Shown piece by piece: positions 1 to 5,544 of a stretch of DNA of 7,506 nucleotides. How positions within the stretch are numbered: the first letter of the stretch is position 1; every line of letters begins with the position of its first letter. The translations under genes were made by a program, and so were the position numbers. The notes under the pieces were generated by a model that saw only the letters and a list, made by a program, of their open reading frames with translations, was not told the origin of the DNA and ran no database searches. Origin of the DNA: Oscillospiraceae bacterium (GTDB taxonomy: Bacteria; Bacillota; Clostridia; Oscillospirales; Ruminococcaceae); contig CAAFHY010000171.1 in NCBI GenBank assembly GCA_900762805.1, positions 1 through 7,506 on the forward strand. The letters are read 5' to 3'.

Positions 1-102
1 CTTACTGTTAAGAAAGGTGTTTTGCGTAATTTCATCGAAGTAATCAAAGAAATCAAAGATAAAAAAATCCCGATTTGTCGGACTCATAGAACAGGGATAT
101 GA
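1..102 (+). CDS. 3' end of unidentified AT-rich ORF (partial)
   Basis: Frame 1 is open from the first base to a TGA at 100-102, giving 33 residues beginning LTVKKGVLRNF and containing a Lys/Glu/Ile-rich helix-like stretch (residues 12-23). The first 24 codons look like real coding sequence, using A/T-rich codons quite unlike the GC-rich genes that follow. I do not recognise the family. After an A7 run (61-67) the translation becomes less convincing (CRTHRTGI), so the true C-terminus may have been altered by a frameshift there or by a recombination junction. It could be the edge of a mobile element or simply the end of a neighbouring gene. Only the tail is visible, so no function is proposed. 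Confidence 0.35.
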   Translation, partial: LTVKKGVLRNFIEVIKEIKDKKIPICRTHRTGI

Positions 103-131
103 CAGCATTTCAGCGTTTCATGCTCCTGTTC
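89..131. repeat. Imperfect inverted repeat overlapping the ORF end
   Basis: GAACAGG (89-95) pairs with CCTGTTC (125-131), and inside it GCAT (105-108) pairs with ATGC (120-123). The structure spans the stop codon of the partial ORF. There is no T-run after it, so it is not a typical intrinsic terminator. It could be a subterminal palindrome of a mobile element or a weak transcription end; nothing else supports either reading. Confidence 0.35.
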
Positions 132-192
132 GCTTCTACTATTCATTCCCCCTCGACTGCTGTGCCGCTTTCCCGCAAACGAGCCGCCAGTC

Positions 193-230
193 ACTCTGTA
201 TGAGAGGATAGGAACCACCCTTTACAGAGT
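193..230. repeat. 8-bp inverted repeat in non-coding DNA
   Basis: ACTCTGTA (193-200) and TACAGAGT (223-230) are exact reverse complements separated by 22 bases. The surrounding 103-250 has no convincing ORF or RNA gene that I recognise. Arms of this length can arise by chance; it is listed because it lies in the compositionally distinct left edge. Confidence 0.3.
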
Positions 231-252
231 ACATCCCACCAAAGGACACACG

Positions 253-284
253 AAAAAAGGACCTCGCGGTGCGAAGTCCTTTTT
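253..284 (-). terminator. Bidirectional intrinsic terminator ending the redox operon
   Basis: AAAAAGGAC (254-262) pairs with GTCCTTTTT (276-284), and after one mismatch TCGC (264-267) pairs with GCGA (271-274) around a GGT loop. On the minus strand the GC part of the stem is followed by six Ts (complement of 253-258); on the plus strand it is followed by TTTTT. It lies about 70 bases beyond the stop of the last minus-strand operon gene (355), so it most likely ends that operon and also insulates it from the left flank. Confidence 0.85.
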
Positions 285-354
285 ATGTGCCGCTTGGCCG
301 TCCCGCGGGGCGGTTCTTCCGTCCGGCAGAAAAGCGTGCTTCAAGCCGGCCCGC

Positions 355-915
355 TCACGCGCTCAGCATCGTCTGAACGTAGCCCTCCAGCGTTTCCTCC
401 GACAAGGCGCCGAGATGGTATTTGTAGACGCTGCCGTCGCGCCCAATCAGCAGGGTCAGCGGAATGCTGGAAACGCTGTAGACGCGCGACGCTCCGCCCT
501 CGATGTCGAAATAAGCGGGGAAGGTGTAGCCCTTGTCGGCCAGAAACGCCTTGGCCCCCTCGACCGTCTCCCGATAGCCGTCGGTCAGATCAACCATCAT
601 GAAGGCCACCTCCCCGGCGTGCCGGCGGCTGACCGCCTCAAAGGCCGGCATCTCGGCGCGGCAGTAGCCGCACCAGGTCGCCCAGAAATTGACGACAATG
701 GGCTTGCCGAAAAAATCGGACAGCCTGACGGCGCGGCCGTCAGCGTCAAAGACGGTAAAATCGGTTGCCCGGCCGGTGTTGGCCGGCCCCGACGGCTGAC
801 TCCCGCCCGGCTGAACGCCCGGCCGGCCCGACAGCTGACGGTAAAGCAGAACGGCTCCCGCGACAACGGCGACGAGCACAACCGTAACAAGAATAAATCT
901 GACAATTTGCTTCAT
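355..915 (-). CDS. Membrane-anchored TlpA/ResA-like thioredoxin
   Basis: This 186-residue protein is a single thioredoxin-fold domain outside the membrane. Residues 5-25 form an N-terminal hydrophobic anchor with no lipobox, followed by a Gly/Pro/Ser-rich linker (about 29-48). The domain starts with the TlpA-type phrase DFTVFDADGRAVRLSDF (52-68); the active site is W81-C82-G-Y-C85, and the cis-proline is P152 in SSIPLTLL. The start is firm: AAGGAGG at 926-932, ten bases before the ATG. It is the last gene of the operon, downstream of ccdA, which by analogy with CcdA/Etrx pairs would reduce its CGYC disulfide. The likely client is the extracytoplasmic MsrAB encoded in the same operon. A role in cytochrome c maturation or sporulation (ResA/StoA) is possible from the fold, but no such genes are present. 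Confidence 0.9.
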   Translation of the reverse strand: MKQIVRFILVTVVLVAVVAGAVLLYRQLSGRPGVQPGGSQPSGPANTGRATDFTVFDADGRAVRLSDFFGKPIVVNFWATWCGYCRAEMPAFEAVSRRHAGEVAFMMVDLTDGYRETVEGAKAFLADKGYTFPAYFDIEGGASRVYSVSSIPLTLLIGRDGSVYKYHLGALSEETLEGYVQTMLSA

Positions 916-1050
916 GTGTTTGAAACCTCCTTGCGGTTAAAGTATAAGAAAACGCGGCACAAGCGCGGCTTTACCGGCTTTTGCTTGGAGAAAGCACTTC
1001 CAAAGCACCCGCTCACGCGGGCGCCGGCAGCCCTTTGCTGTCCGCCGGTC
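916..1050 (-). other. ccdA-tlpA intercistronic region with small hairpins
   Basis: This 135-base gap is long for the operon. It contains short hairpins: CCCGC-TCAC-GCGGG near 1012-1025, TTGGA...TCCAA near 985-1003, and a CAGC...GCTG stem near 1028-1043. None is followed by a T-run. A TATACT hexamer (minus strand, complement of 941-946) lies just upstream of the tlpA ribosome binding site but has no recognisable -35, so an internal promoter is only a weak possibility. The hairpins could also be RNA-processing or stabilising elements. Confidence 0.35.
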
Positions 1051-1704
1051 TTATGAAAAGAGCGCCAGCAGCCGGTCGAGCAGACCGCAGGCCATCAAAA
1101 TGCCGACGAGGATGAGAAAGCAGCCGCACACGGCGTTGATGGCCTTGTAATGCCGCTTGATAAACGCAAACGCTTTGTTGAGCCTTTCGATCAGCACTGC
1201 CGACAGCAAAAACGGAACGCCGAGCCCCAGCGAGTAGGTAACCAGCAGCAGCGTTCCCTTGAGAGCCGTACCGGCAGCTGACGCCTGCGTCAGCGCCGAT
1301 CCGAGAAAGGCCCCTACGCAGGGCGTGAGGCTGACCGAATAAACAACGCCGAACAGAAACGCCGAGGCGATGGTGTCAGCCGTCCGGCCGCCCTGTGCGC
1401 CCTTGAAAAAGGGCAGCCGAAGGACCTCCAGATACGAGAGGCCGAACAGCACGATGAGCAGGCCGCCGATCAGATTGACGATGCTTTTATGCTGCCGGAG
1501 ATAAGCGCCGAGCGTGCCGGCAAAAAGACCGAGCAGGCTGAAAATGACCGTGAAGCCAAGCACAAAGGCAAGCGCCCGCGCAAACACCCGATGCTTCCGG
1601 TCGGCCCCGCCCGCGAAATAGGAAACATATACCGGCAGCATGGGCAGCATACAGGGAGAAATGAAGGAGATAAGCCCCTCCAGAAAAGTGATAACGAATT
1701 CCAT
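1051..1704 (-). CDS. ccdA: CcdA-type transmembrane thiol-disulfide transporter
   Basis: This 217-residue polytopic membrane protein of the CcdA/DsbD-beta family moves electrons from cytoplasmic thioredoxin to extracytoplasmic thioredoxin-fold proteins. The family signature is clear: SPCMLP with C18 in the first helix and TPCVGAF with C129 near the fourth, the two cysteines expected to form the redox pair. About six hydrophobic segments are visible (roughly 3-28, 43-67, 76-96, 112-137, 149-171, 188-207). Extra cysteines C193, C195 and C206 lie in the last helix. I chose the ATG at 1704, with AAGGA seven bases upstream; the frame opens further at a TTG (1722) that would only add six polar residues. 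It sits 97 bases after trxB and before tlpA, placing it at the membrane step of the relay. Confidence 0.93.
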   Translation of the reverse strand: MEFVITFLEGLISFISPCMLPMLPVYVSYFAGGADRKHRVFARALAFVLGFTVIFSLLGLFAGTLGAYLRQHKSIVNLIGGLLIVLFGLSYLEVLRLPFFKGAQGGRTADTIASAFLFGVVYSVSLTPCVGAFLGSALTQASAAGTALKGTLLLVTYSLGLGVPFLLSAVLIERLNKAFAFIKRHYKAINAVCGCFLILVGILMACGLLDRLLALFS

Positions 1705-1801
1705 ATCCTGTTCCTTAATCAATCGGCCAAGCGGAATGGCCAGGATGGCGCGGCCGCTTCAAGACCGACAGGTCCGCAGCCGCATACGGCAGGCGGGCGG
1801 C

Positions 1802-2737
1802 TCAAAGCAGCCCGGTCTGCGCCAGGTACAGCTCGGCGCTGTGGGCGGCCATGGCGCCGTCGGCCGCCGCCGTGACCACCTGCCGCAGCGCCTTGGCGCG
1901 CACATCGCCGGCGGCAAAAACGCCGGGCAGTCCGGTGCGGGTCGATTCGTCGGCCACGATATAGCCGGAGGCGTCGAGTGGGAGCTGCCCCGCAAATAGC
2001 CGCGTCGCCGGCGCACGCCCGATGCTGATAAAAACGCCGTCGCAGGTCAGCTCGCGCCCGGCCCCGCTCACAACGTCCCGCAGACGAAGCCCCGTCAGCC
2101 GGTCGCCGTAAGCAAGTTCCTCCACAACGCTGTTCCAGCAGAAAACAATATTTTCCGCCTCCAGCAGCGGTTGGTGGTAGACCCGTGTCGCCCGCAGCCT
2201 GTCGCGCCGGTGGATGACATATACCTTTCGGGCCAGCCGCGCCAGTGTCAGCGCATCGGCGGCCGCCGAATTGCCGCCGCCGACAACGGCGACTGTCTTT
2301 CCCCGGTACGGCACTCCGTCGCAGGCGGCGCAGTAATGGACGCCCCGGCCGGCCAGCGCCTCCTCCCCCGGCAGCCCAAGCCGCCGCGGCAGCGCGCCGG
2401 TGGCCAGCACGACGGTGCGCCCGTAAAAGACACCGCTGCTCGTTTCGAGCCGCTTGACCGCCCCGTCCAGCTGCACGCGCCGCACCTCGGCCAGCTCGGT
2501 GGCGGCGCCGAAGCGGTGGGCGCCCTGCTGAAAACGCTCGCCCAGCGTAAAGCCTTCGATGCCCTCGGCAAAGCCGGGGTAATTATCGACCTGCCCGGTC
2601 AGCGCCATCTGGCCGCCGGCCGACAGCTGCTCCAGCACCAGCACGCTGAGGCCGGCGCGGGCGGCATAGAGGGCGGCGGTATAACCGGCCGGCCCGCCGC
2701 CGACGACCAGCATATCATACGTTCCGATCTGCTTCAT
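1802..2737 (-). CDS. trxB: Thioredoxin reductase (NADPH-type)
   Basis: This 311-residue flavoprotein reduces thioredoxin with electrons from NADPH. The FAD-binding GGGPAG is at 13-18, the redox CxxC is C136-A-A-C139 in the classic YCAACDG context, the NADPH-binding GGGNSA is at 153-158 followed by HRRDRLRA (176-183), which carries the arginines that normally bind the 2'-phosphate, and the C-terminal FAD motif AAGDVR is at 275-280. Length and order match low-molecular-weight bacterial TrxB. The start is uncertain. The ATG at 2737 fits family N-termini and has GGGG upstream; a GTG at 2752-2750, overlapping the trxA stop as GTGA, would add five residues and allow translational coupling. With trxA immediately upstream, it forms the cytoplasmic source of reducing power for the operon. 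Confidence 0.95.
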   Translation of the reverse strand: MKQIGTYDMLVVGGGPAGYTAALYAARAGLSVLVLEQLSAGGQMALTGQVDNYPGFAEGIEGFTLGERFQQGAHRFGAATELAEVRRVQLDGAVKRLETSSGVFYGRTVVLATGALPRRLGLPGEEALAGRGVHYCAACDGVPYRGKTVAVVGGGNSAAADALTLARLARKVYVIHRRDRLRATRVYHQPLLEAENIVFCWNSVVEELAYGDRLTGLRLRDVVSGAGRELTCDGVFISIGRAPATRLFAGQLPLDASGYIVADESTRTGLPGVFAAGDVRAKALRQVVTAAADGAMAAHSAELYLAQTGLL

Positions 2738-2748
2738 GTCCGGCCCCG

Positions 2749-3069
2749 TCACGGCAGTGCGCGCCGGACAAATTCCTCGATGGCCGCCTTGGTGGCCGGC
2801 GCGACAAGAGCATCGACGACCTGCCCGCCGCTGAACAGCAGCAGCGTCGGCAGCGTATCGACCCCATAGCGGTCGGCCAGCTCGCGGGCCTCGTCGTAAT
2901 TGAGCATGGCGGCCGTCAGCCGGTCGCCATGCTGCTCGCCGACCTGCTCAAAGGCAGGGCCGATGCGGCGGCAGTGAGGGCACCACGGCGCCCATACGTC
3001 GAGCAGCACCGGCTTTTCAGCCCGCAGCACCAGCTCGTCAAAATCCCTGGCTGTTACATTGATCGACAT
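2749..3069 (-). CDS. trxA: Thioredoxin with CPHC active site
   Basis: This 106-residue soluble protein has the normal length and fold signature of cytoplasmic thioredoxin: VLLDVWAPWC (21-30), the cis-proline segment TLPTLLLF (72-79) and the GG turn at 81-82. No signal peptide is present. The active site is C30-P-H-C33 instead of the usual CGPC. CPHC is the DsbA motif and in that context gives a more oxidising disulfide, so this thioredoxin may have a shifted potential or partner choice. The start is decided by GAGGAGG, which is also the end of msrAB, eight bases before the ATG; only three bases separate the msrAB stop from this start. Encoded next to trxB, it should be reduced by TrxB and pass electrons to CcdA. 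Confidence 0.93.
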   Translation of the reverse strand: MSINVTARDFDELVLRAEKPVLLDVWAPWCPHCRRIGPAFEQVGEQHGDRLTAAMLNYDEARELADRYGVDTLPTLLLFSGGQVVDALVAPATKAAIEEFVRRALP

Positions 3070-3072
3070 GGT

Positions 3073-4146
3073 CTATTCCTCCTCAAACAAGCCGAGCAGA
3101 TAGCCGTAGCCCTCCGCTTCCATTTTTTCATAGGGGATAAAGCGCAGCGCGGCGCTGTTGATGCAGTAGCGCACGCCGTTGGGCGATTCGGGGTCGTTGG
3201 TAAAGACATGCCCCAGATGGGAGTCTCCCGCCCGGCTGCGCACCTCGGTGCGCCGCATCCCATAGCTGCTGTCGGGCCGCTCGATCACGGCAGGAGCCTC
3301 GATGGGCCGGGTAAAGGCCGGCCAGCCGCAGCCGCTCTCGAACTTATCGGTCGAGGAGAAAAGTGGCTCGCCCGTTACGACATCGACATAGATCCCCTTT
3401 TCAAATTTATCCCAGAATTCGCCGGTAAAGGCGCGCTCGGTCCCGTCCCGCTGTGTAACGCGGTACTGCTCCTCGGTCAGCCGATCGCGGACGGTCTCGG
3501 CCGCCGGTTTCCGATAGTCGCCGGGGTCGATGCGCAGCGCCGAAAACAGCCGTATCTCATCGCGCGGGATGTGGCAGTAGCCGTCGGGGTGCTTGTCGAG
3601 ATAATCCTGATGGTAATCCTCGGCCGGATAGAAGTTGAGCAGCGGCCCCGTCTCGACGTAAAAGGCCGAGCTGCGCCCCCGTTCAAGGGCGGCGATGCGC
3701 TCGACCGTCTCTCCGGCGCGGTCGTTGGTGTAGTAAACGCCGGTCTGATACTGACTGCCGATGTCGTTGCCCTGCCGATTTTTAACGGTGGGGTCGATGA
3801 CATAGAAGTAGGCCAGCAGCAGGGCATCCAGACTCACCTGTTCGGGGTCGTATTCGACCCGCACCGTCTCGCGGAAGCCGGTGTTCCCGCCGCAGACGGC
3901 CCGGTAGTTGGCGTCAGCCGCCCCCGTGCCGTTGGCATAGCCGCTCTGCGCATCGATGACGCCGGGGATGGCCTGCATCAGATGCTCCAGTCCCCAGAAG
4001 CAGCCGCCTGCGAGGTAGATGACATTCTCGCTTTCTTTAGAAAAATCCATGATTTCCGCCTCCCTTTTCCCGCCGCCGGCCGAGCAGGCCGACAGCAGCA
4101 GCACCGCGGCCAGCAGAGCGGCCGTCAGCTTGTATGCCGGCTTCAC
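3073..4146 (-). CDS. msrAB: Bifunctional methionine sulfoxide reductase MsrA-MsrB, lipoprotein
   Basis: This 357-residue fusion reduces both S- and R-methionine sulfoxide in proteins. Residues 1-21 are a lipoprotein signal (Lys near the start, hydrophobic 8-18, lipobox LSAC with C21), so it is predicted to sit on the outer face of the membrane. MsrA follows: GGCFWG with catalytic C49, [14 protein letters not shown] (126-139), and GYCHI with probable resolving C191. MsrB follows: SGCGWPAF with C273 (likely recycling cysteine), DSHLGHVF (308-315) and RYCIN with catalytic C328. The two CxxC zinc pairs found in many MsrB proteins are absent. The GTG at 4146-4144 overlaps the upstream stop as GTGA and has GGGGAG eight bases before it. 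The frame stays open to 4359, but that extension overlaps the upstream gene, has no family similarity and would bury the signal peptide. Confidence 0.94.
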   Translation of the reverse strand: MKPAYKLTAALLAAVLLLSACSAGGGKREAEIMDFSKESENVIYLAGGCFWGLEHLMQAIPGVIDAQSGYANGTGAADANYRAVCGGNTGFRETVRVEYDPEQVSLDALLLAYFYVIDPTVKNRQGNDIGSQYQTGVYYTNDRAGETVERIAALERGRSSAFYVETGPLLNFYPAEDYHQDYLDKHPDGYCHIPRDEIRLFSALRIDPGDYRKPAAETVRDRLTEEQYRVTQRDGTERAFTGEFWDKFEKGIYVDVVTGEPLFSSTDKFESGCGWPAFTRPIEAPAVIERPDSSYGMRRTEVRSRAGDSHLGHVFTNDPESPNGVRYCINSAALRFIPYEKMEAEGYGYLLGLFEEE

Positions 4147-4385
4147 TGCGGTGGCTCCCCGCCGTCCTGCCGGGCGCTTCCGCAGGAGCCGGGCGACAAC
4201 AGCACGCCAAGCAGCAGCCCCAGCCCGCCGCCGAGCAGCAGGCTCAGATAGGGGCTGGACGCCACCGAGCAGGTGCCTGTCCGGCAGCCAACGAGACTGT
4301 AAAACAACCAGCCGCCCAGCAGGCCGACAGTCCCCAGCCCGACCGGCAGGGCAGCGCACAGCAGCTTCTTCTTATGATTCTTCAT
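4143..4385 (-). CDS. Small two-helix membrane protein, DUF6132-like
   Basis: This 80-residue protein starts MKNHKKK, then has a hydrophobic helix (about 9-31), a short loop GCRTGTC with C34 and C39, the phrase SSPYLS, and a second Gly/Leu-rich helix (about 47-64), ending in a polar tail with C68. The GC-x4-C loop followed by a P-Y-x-S motif and a glycine-rich helix matches what I recall of the DUF6132 family, whose function is not established. Positive N-terminal residues suggest the N-terminus is inside and the cysteine loop outside. It is the first gene of the redox operon and its TGA overlaps the msrAB GTG, so the two are probably made together. A role as redox partner or membrane docking factor for MsrAB is inference from position and cysteines only. 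Confidence 0.8.
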   Translation of the reverse strand: MKNHKKKLLCAALPVGLGTVGLLGGWLFYSLVGCRTGTCSVASSPYLSLLLGGGLGLLLGVLLSPGSCGSARQDGGEPPQ

Positions 4386-4395
4386 GACAATGAAA

Positions 4396-4427
4396 CCGTC
4401 CTTTCAGGCCGCAGCCCCTGCGGACGG
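4396..4427 (-). promoter_or_regulatory. Leader hairpin covering the first operon ribosome binding site
   Basis: In the minus-strand transcript CCGUCC (complement of 4422-4427) pairs with GGACGG (4396-4401), with an inner GCAG/CUGC stem (4411-4421). The 3' arm overlaps the AAAGGA that is the best Shine-Dalgarno sequence for the ATG at 4385. A folded leader could therefore limit initiation. The spacing from AGGA to the ATG, 13 bases, is also longer than ideal. Confidence 0.4.
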
Positions 4428-4503
4428 CGGCCGGTATTCAGGCAAATACAGGCGGCCGGCAGCACCATAGAGCGGCCGGACCTGTTCTGCCATGTATGCC
4501 GGT

Positions 4504-4545
4504 ATCATAGCATGGCGGCGGCGCACCTTCCGTGACCCAATCACA
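4504..4545 (-). promoter_or_regulatory. Promoter of the redox operon with dyad activator-like site
   Basis: The minus strand reads TGTGATTGGGTCACGG (4530-4545), then 20 bases, then TATGAT (4504-4509) preceded by TGC, an extended -10. There is no good -35 (CGGAAG at the expected place). Predicted start is near 4497, about 111 bases before the first ATG. The dyad GTGA-N5-TCAC is centred near -41, the position used by class II CRP/FNR-family activators, though those sites usually have N6. The same arrangement with identical spacing occurs at 5729-5770, which strengthens the call. No PerR-box-like sequence is evident here. Confidence 0.6.
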
Positions 4546-4834
4546 CAGTCGGCCGGCGTCGAAATAATACGCGGTCCGGCGGATCCGAGGGAAACGGTAA
4601 AGGGCCGAGAGAGCCAGGCCGGCTGCCAGGAAGCCTCCGCCGGCAAGACGGCGGCCGCAAAAGGGCGAACGGGAGGGAAAATATGCAGGGCGCAAAGCGG
4701 TCGGACAACTCTTTGGACACCGCTCGGCCGTCAGGCGCAGCGGCGGCGCGGCGGCGAGCCGAAAGGGACACAGAGAAGCCGAGCCGGCCGCCCGAAAGAC
4801 GCAGCCGGCCGCCTTGTCCTCCCAATAATCGGCA
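4546..4834. other. Intergenic DNA with no recognised gene
   Basis: This GC-rich stretch between the divergent promoters encodes no protein I recognise on either strand. A 54-codon plus-strand ORF (4683-4847) has GGGAGG in front of it but encodes a low-complexity Arg/Pro/Ala-rich product. A weak minus-strand promoter match, TTGTCC (4703-4708), 17 bases, CATATT (4680-4685), could be a second distal promoter for the redox operon. Neither is convincing. Confidence 0.4.
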
Positions 4835-4900
4835 GCTGCGCCGCTGAGGGCTTGACGCTCGCCGACAAAAGGCATAGAATAATGCCATAAGCGGCGCAGC
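4835..4900. repeat. 11-bp perfect inverted repeat bracketing the perR promoter
   Basis: GCTGCGCCGCT (4835-4845) and AGCGGCGCAGC (4890-4900) are exact reverse complements. The 44 bases between them hold the complete perR core promoter (4852-4880). A second, smaller dyad, GGCAT-N6-ATGCC (4871-4886), overlaps the -10. These may be operator sites or an extrudable structure; which protein binds is not shown. Confidence 0.5.
4852..4880 (+). promoter_or_regulatory. perR promoter
   Basis: TTGACG (-35, 4852-4857) and TAGAAT (-10, 4875-4880) are each 5/6 matches to the sigma-70/SigA consensus with an ideal 17-base spacer. Transcription should begin near 4887, leaving a leader of about 98 bases before the GTG at 4985. 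The 15 bases centred at 4881 match the Bacillus PerR box (TTATAATNATTATAA) at only about 8 of 14 positions, so autoregulation is possible but weakly supported. Confidence 0.75.
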
Positions 4901-4910
4901 GGTCTGATGC

Positions 4911-4955
4911 CTGCCGCGCCGGCAGCCATGCCCCGCCCGCCGGTCAGGCGGGCGG
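4911..4955 (+). promoter_or_regulatory. Two hairpins in the perR leader
   Basis: CTGCCG (4911-4916) pairs with CGGCAG (4920-4925), and CCGCCCGCC (4933-4941) pairs with GGCGGGCGG (4947-4955) around a GGTCA loop. The second is a stable nine-pair GC stem about 20 bases before the ribosome binding site and has no T-run, so it is not a terminator. The structures argue that this stretch is leader rather than coding. Confidence 0.5.
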
Positions 4956-4975
4956 TAAGAAAACCATCAAAACCA

Positions 4976-4980
4976 GAGGA
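4976..4980 (+). promoter_or_regulatory. perR ribosome binding site
   Basis: GAGGA, four bases before GTG (4985-4987), selects this start over the in-frame ATG at 4907, which has no ribosome binding site and would add 26 Pro/Ala/Arg-rich residues without family similarity. Confidence 0.7.
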
Positions 4981-4984
4981 AAAA

Positions 4985-5374
4985 GTGAAGCAGAGACGAG
5001 AAACAAAGCAGCGGCAGCTCACCCTTCAGGCCGTCCGCGCGCACACCGACCACCCCAGCGCCAATCAGATCTACGAGGAGGTCCATGCCCTCAACAAGCA
5101 TATCAGCCGGGGCACTGTATACCGCAACCTGAACTGTCTGGCGGAGGACGGCGAGATCTGCCACGTGCGGGTTCCCGGCGCCGACCGGTATGATCTGCGC
5201 ACCGACCTGCACTGCCACATCTTCTGCACCGTATGCGGGGCGGTGTACGACGCGCCGCTTGCGTATCAGGCCGCTCTCGACGATCAGGTGGCGGCAGCGA
5301 CCGGCTTCGCCGTCCAACGGCACCGGCTGCTGTTTGAGGGCATCTGCCCGGCCTGCCGGAGCAGACAGGGCTAA
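4985..5374 (+). CDS. perR: PerR-like Fur-family peroxide-sensing repressor
   Basis: This 129-residue regulator has the Fur-family winged helix at 1-65 (HPSANQIYEEV, 23-33; SRGTVYRNLNCLAEDGEI, 41-58) and a dimerisation/metal domain after it. Aligned by eye with Bacillus subtilis PerR, all five regulatory metal ligands appear conserved: H23, D70 (RYD), H76, H78 and D89. An aspartate rather than glutamate at D89 favours PerR over Fur. The structural zinc site is complete: C81-x2-C84 and C121-x2-C124. Family knowledge: PerR with Fe(II) is inactivated by peroxide through histidine oxidation, releasing repression of defence genes. The gene is divergent from the redox operon and monocistronic, with its own promoter and terminator. 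A Zur or Fur role cannot be excluded without binding data. Confidence 0.88.
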   Translation: MKQRRETKQRQLTLQAVRAHTDHPSANQIYEEVHALNKHISRGTVYRNLNCLAEDGEICHVRVPGADRYDLRTDLHCHIFCTVCGAVYDAPLAYQAALDDQVAAATGFAVQRHRLLFEGICPACRSRQG

Positions 5375-5409
5375 TGTCCCCCGAATAGCAGCATAAAATA
5401 CAAAAGCCG

Positions 5410-5440
5410 GCAGGCGTCCCGCAGGGGCGCCTGCTTTTTT
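5410..5440 (+). terminator. Intrinsic terminator of perR
   Basis: Eleven pairs form between 5410-5420 and 5424-5434 (one G-T wobble) around a GCA loop, directly followed by six Ts (5435-5440). It lies 36 bases after the perR stop. Confidence 0.93.
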
Positions 5441-5449
5441 CAACCAACG

Positions 5450-5495
5450 CAAAAAATACCATCACCCGCCGAACCGAGGTCCCGCTGAGTGATGG
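5450..5495 (-). terminator. Minus-strand intrinsic terminator
   Basis: On the minus strand CCATCACTC pairs with GGGTGATGG (arms 5487-5495 and 5459-5467, one wobble), directly followed by TATTTTTT (complement of 5451-5458). It points toward perR and stands back-to-back with the perR terminator. It must end a minus-strand transcript, either a long 3' tail of the reductase gene (stop at 5982) or a separate RNA starting inside the gap. Confidence 0.8.
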
Positions 5496-5544
5496 TCAAC
5501 AATGAAAGGGGGGGGTAGAATCTTACAGAAAGATGAAGAATCTG

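Noticed and set aside
2929..4251. 440-codon plus-strand ORF antisense to trxA and msrAB
   Set aside because: It is the mirror of well-identified minus-strand genes with full catalytic motifs; antisense ORFs are expected in GC-rich coding DNA.
4683..4847. Plus-strand 54-codon ORF with GGGAGG ahead of its ATG, upstream of perR
   Set aside because: The product is low-complexity Arg/Pro/Ala-rich, matches no family I know, has no promoter of its own, and such ORFs are common in GC-rich intergenic DNA.
4874..4888. PerR box overlapping the perR -10
   Set aside because: Only about 8 of 14 positions match the Bacillus consensus and the match is mostly the A/T-rich -10 itself; too weak to annotate.
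4438..5022. Long minus-strand ORF (194 codons) across the perR promoter region
   Set aside because: It overlaps the clear perR promoter, leader and start, has biased composition and shows no recognisable domain; long chance ORFs are expected at this GC content.
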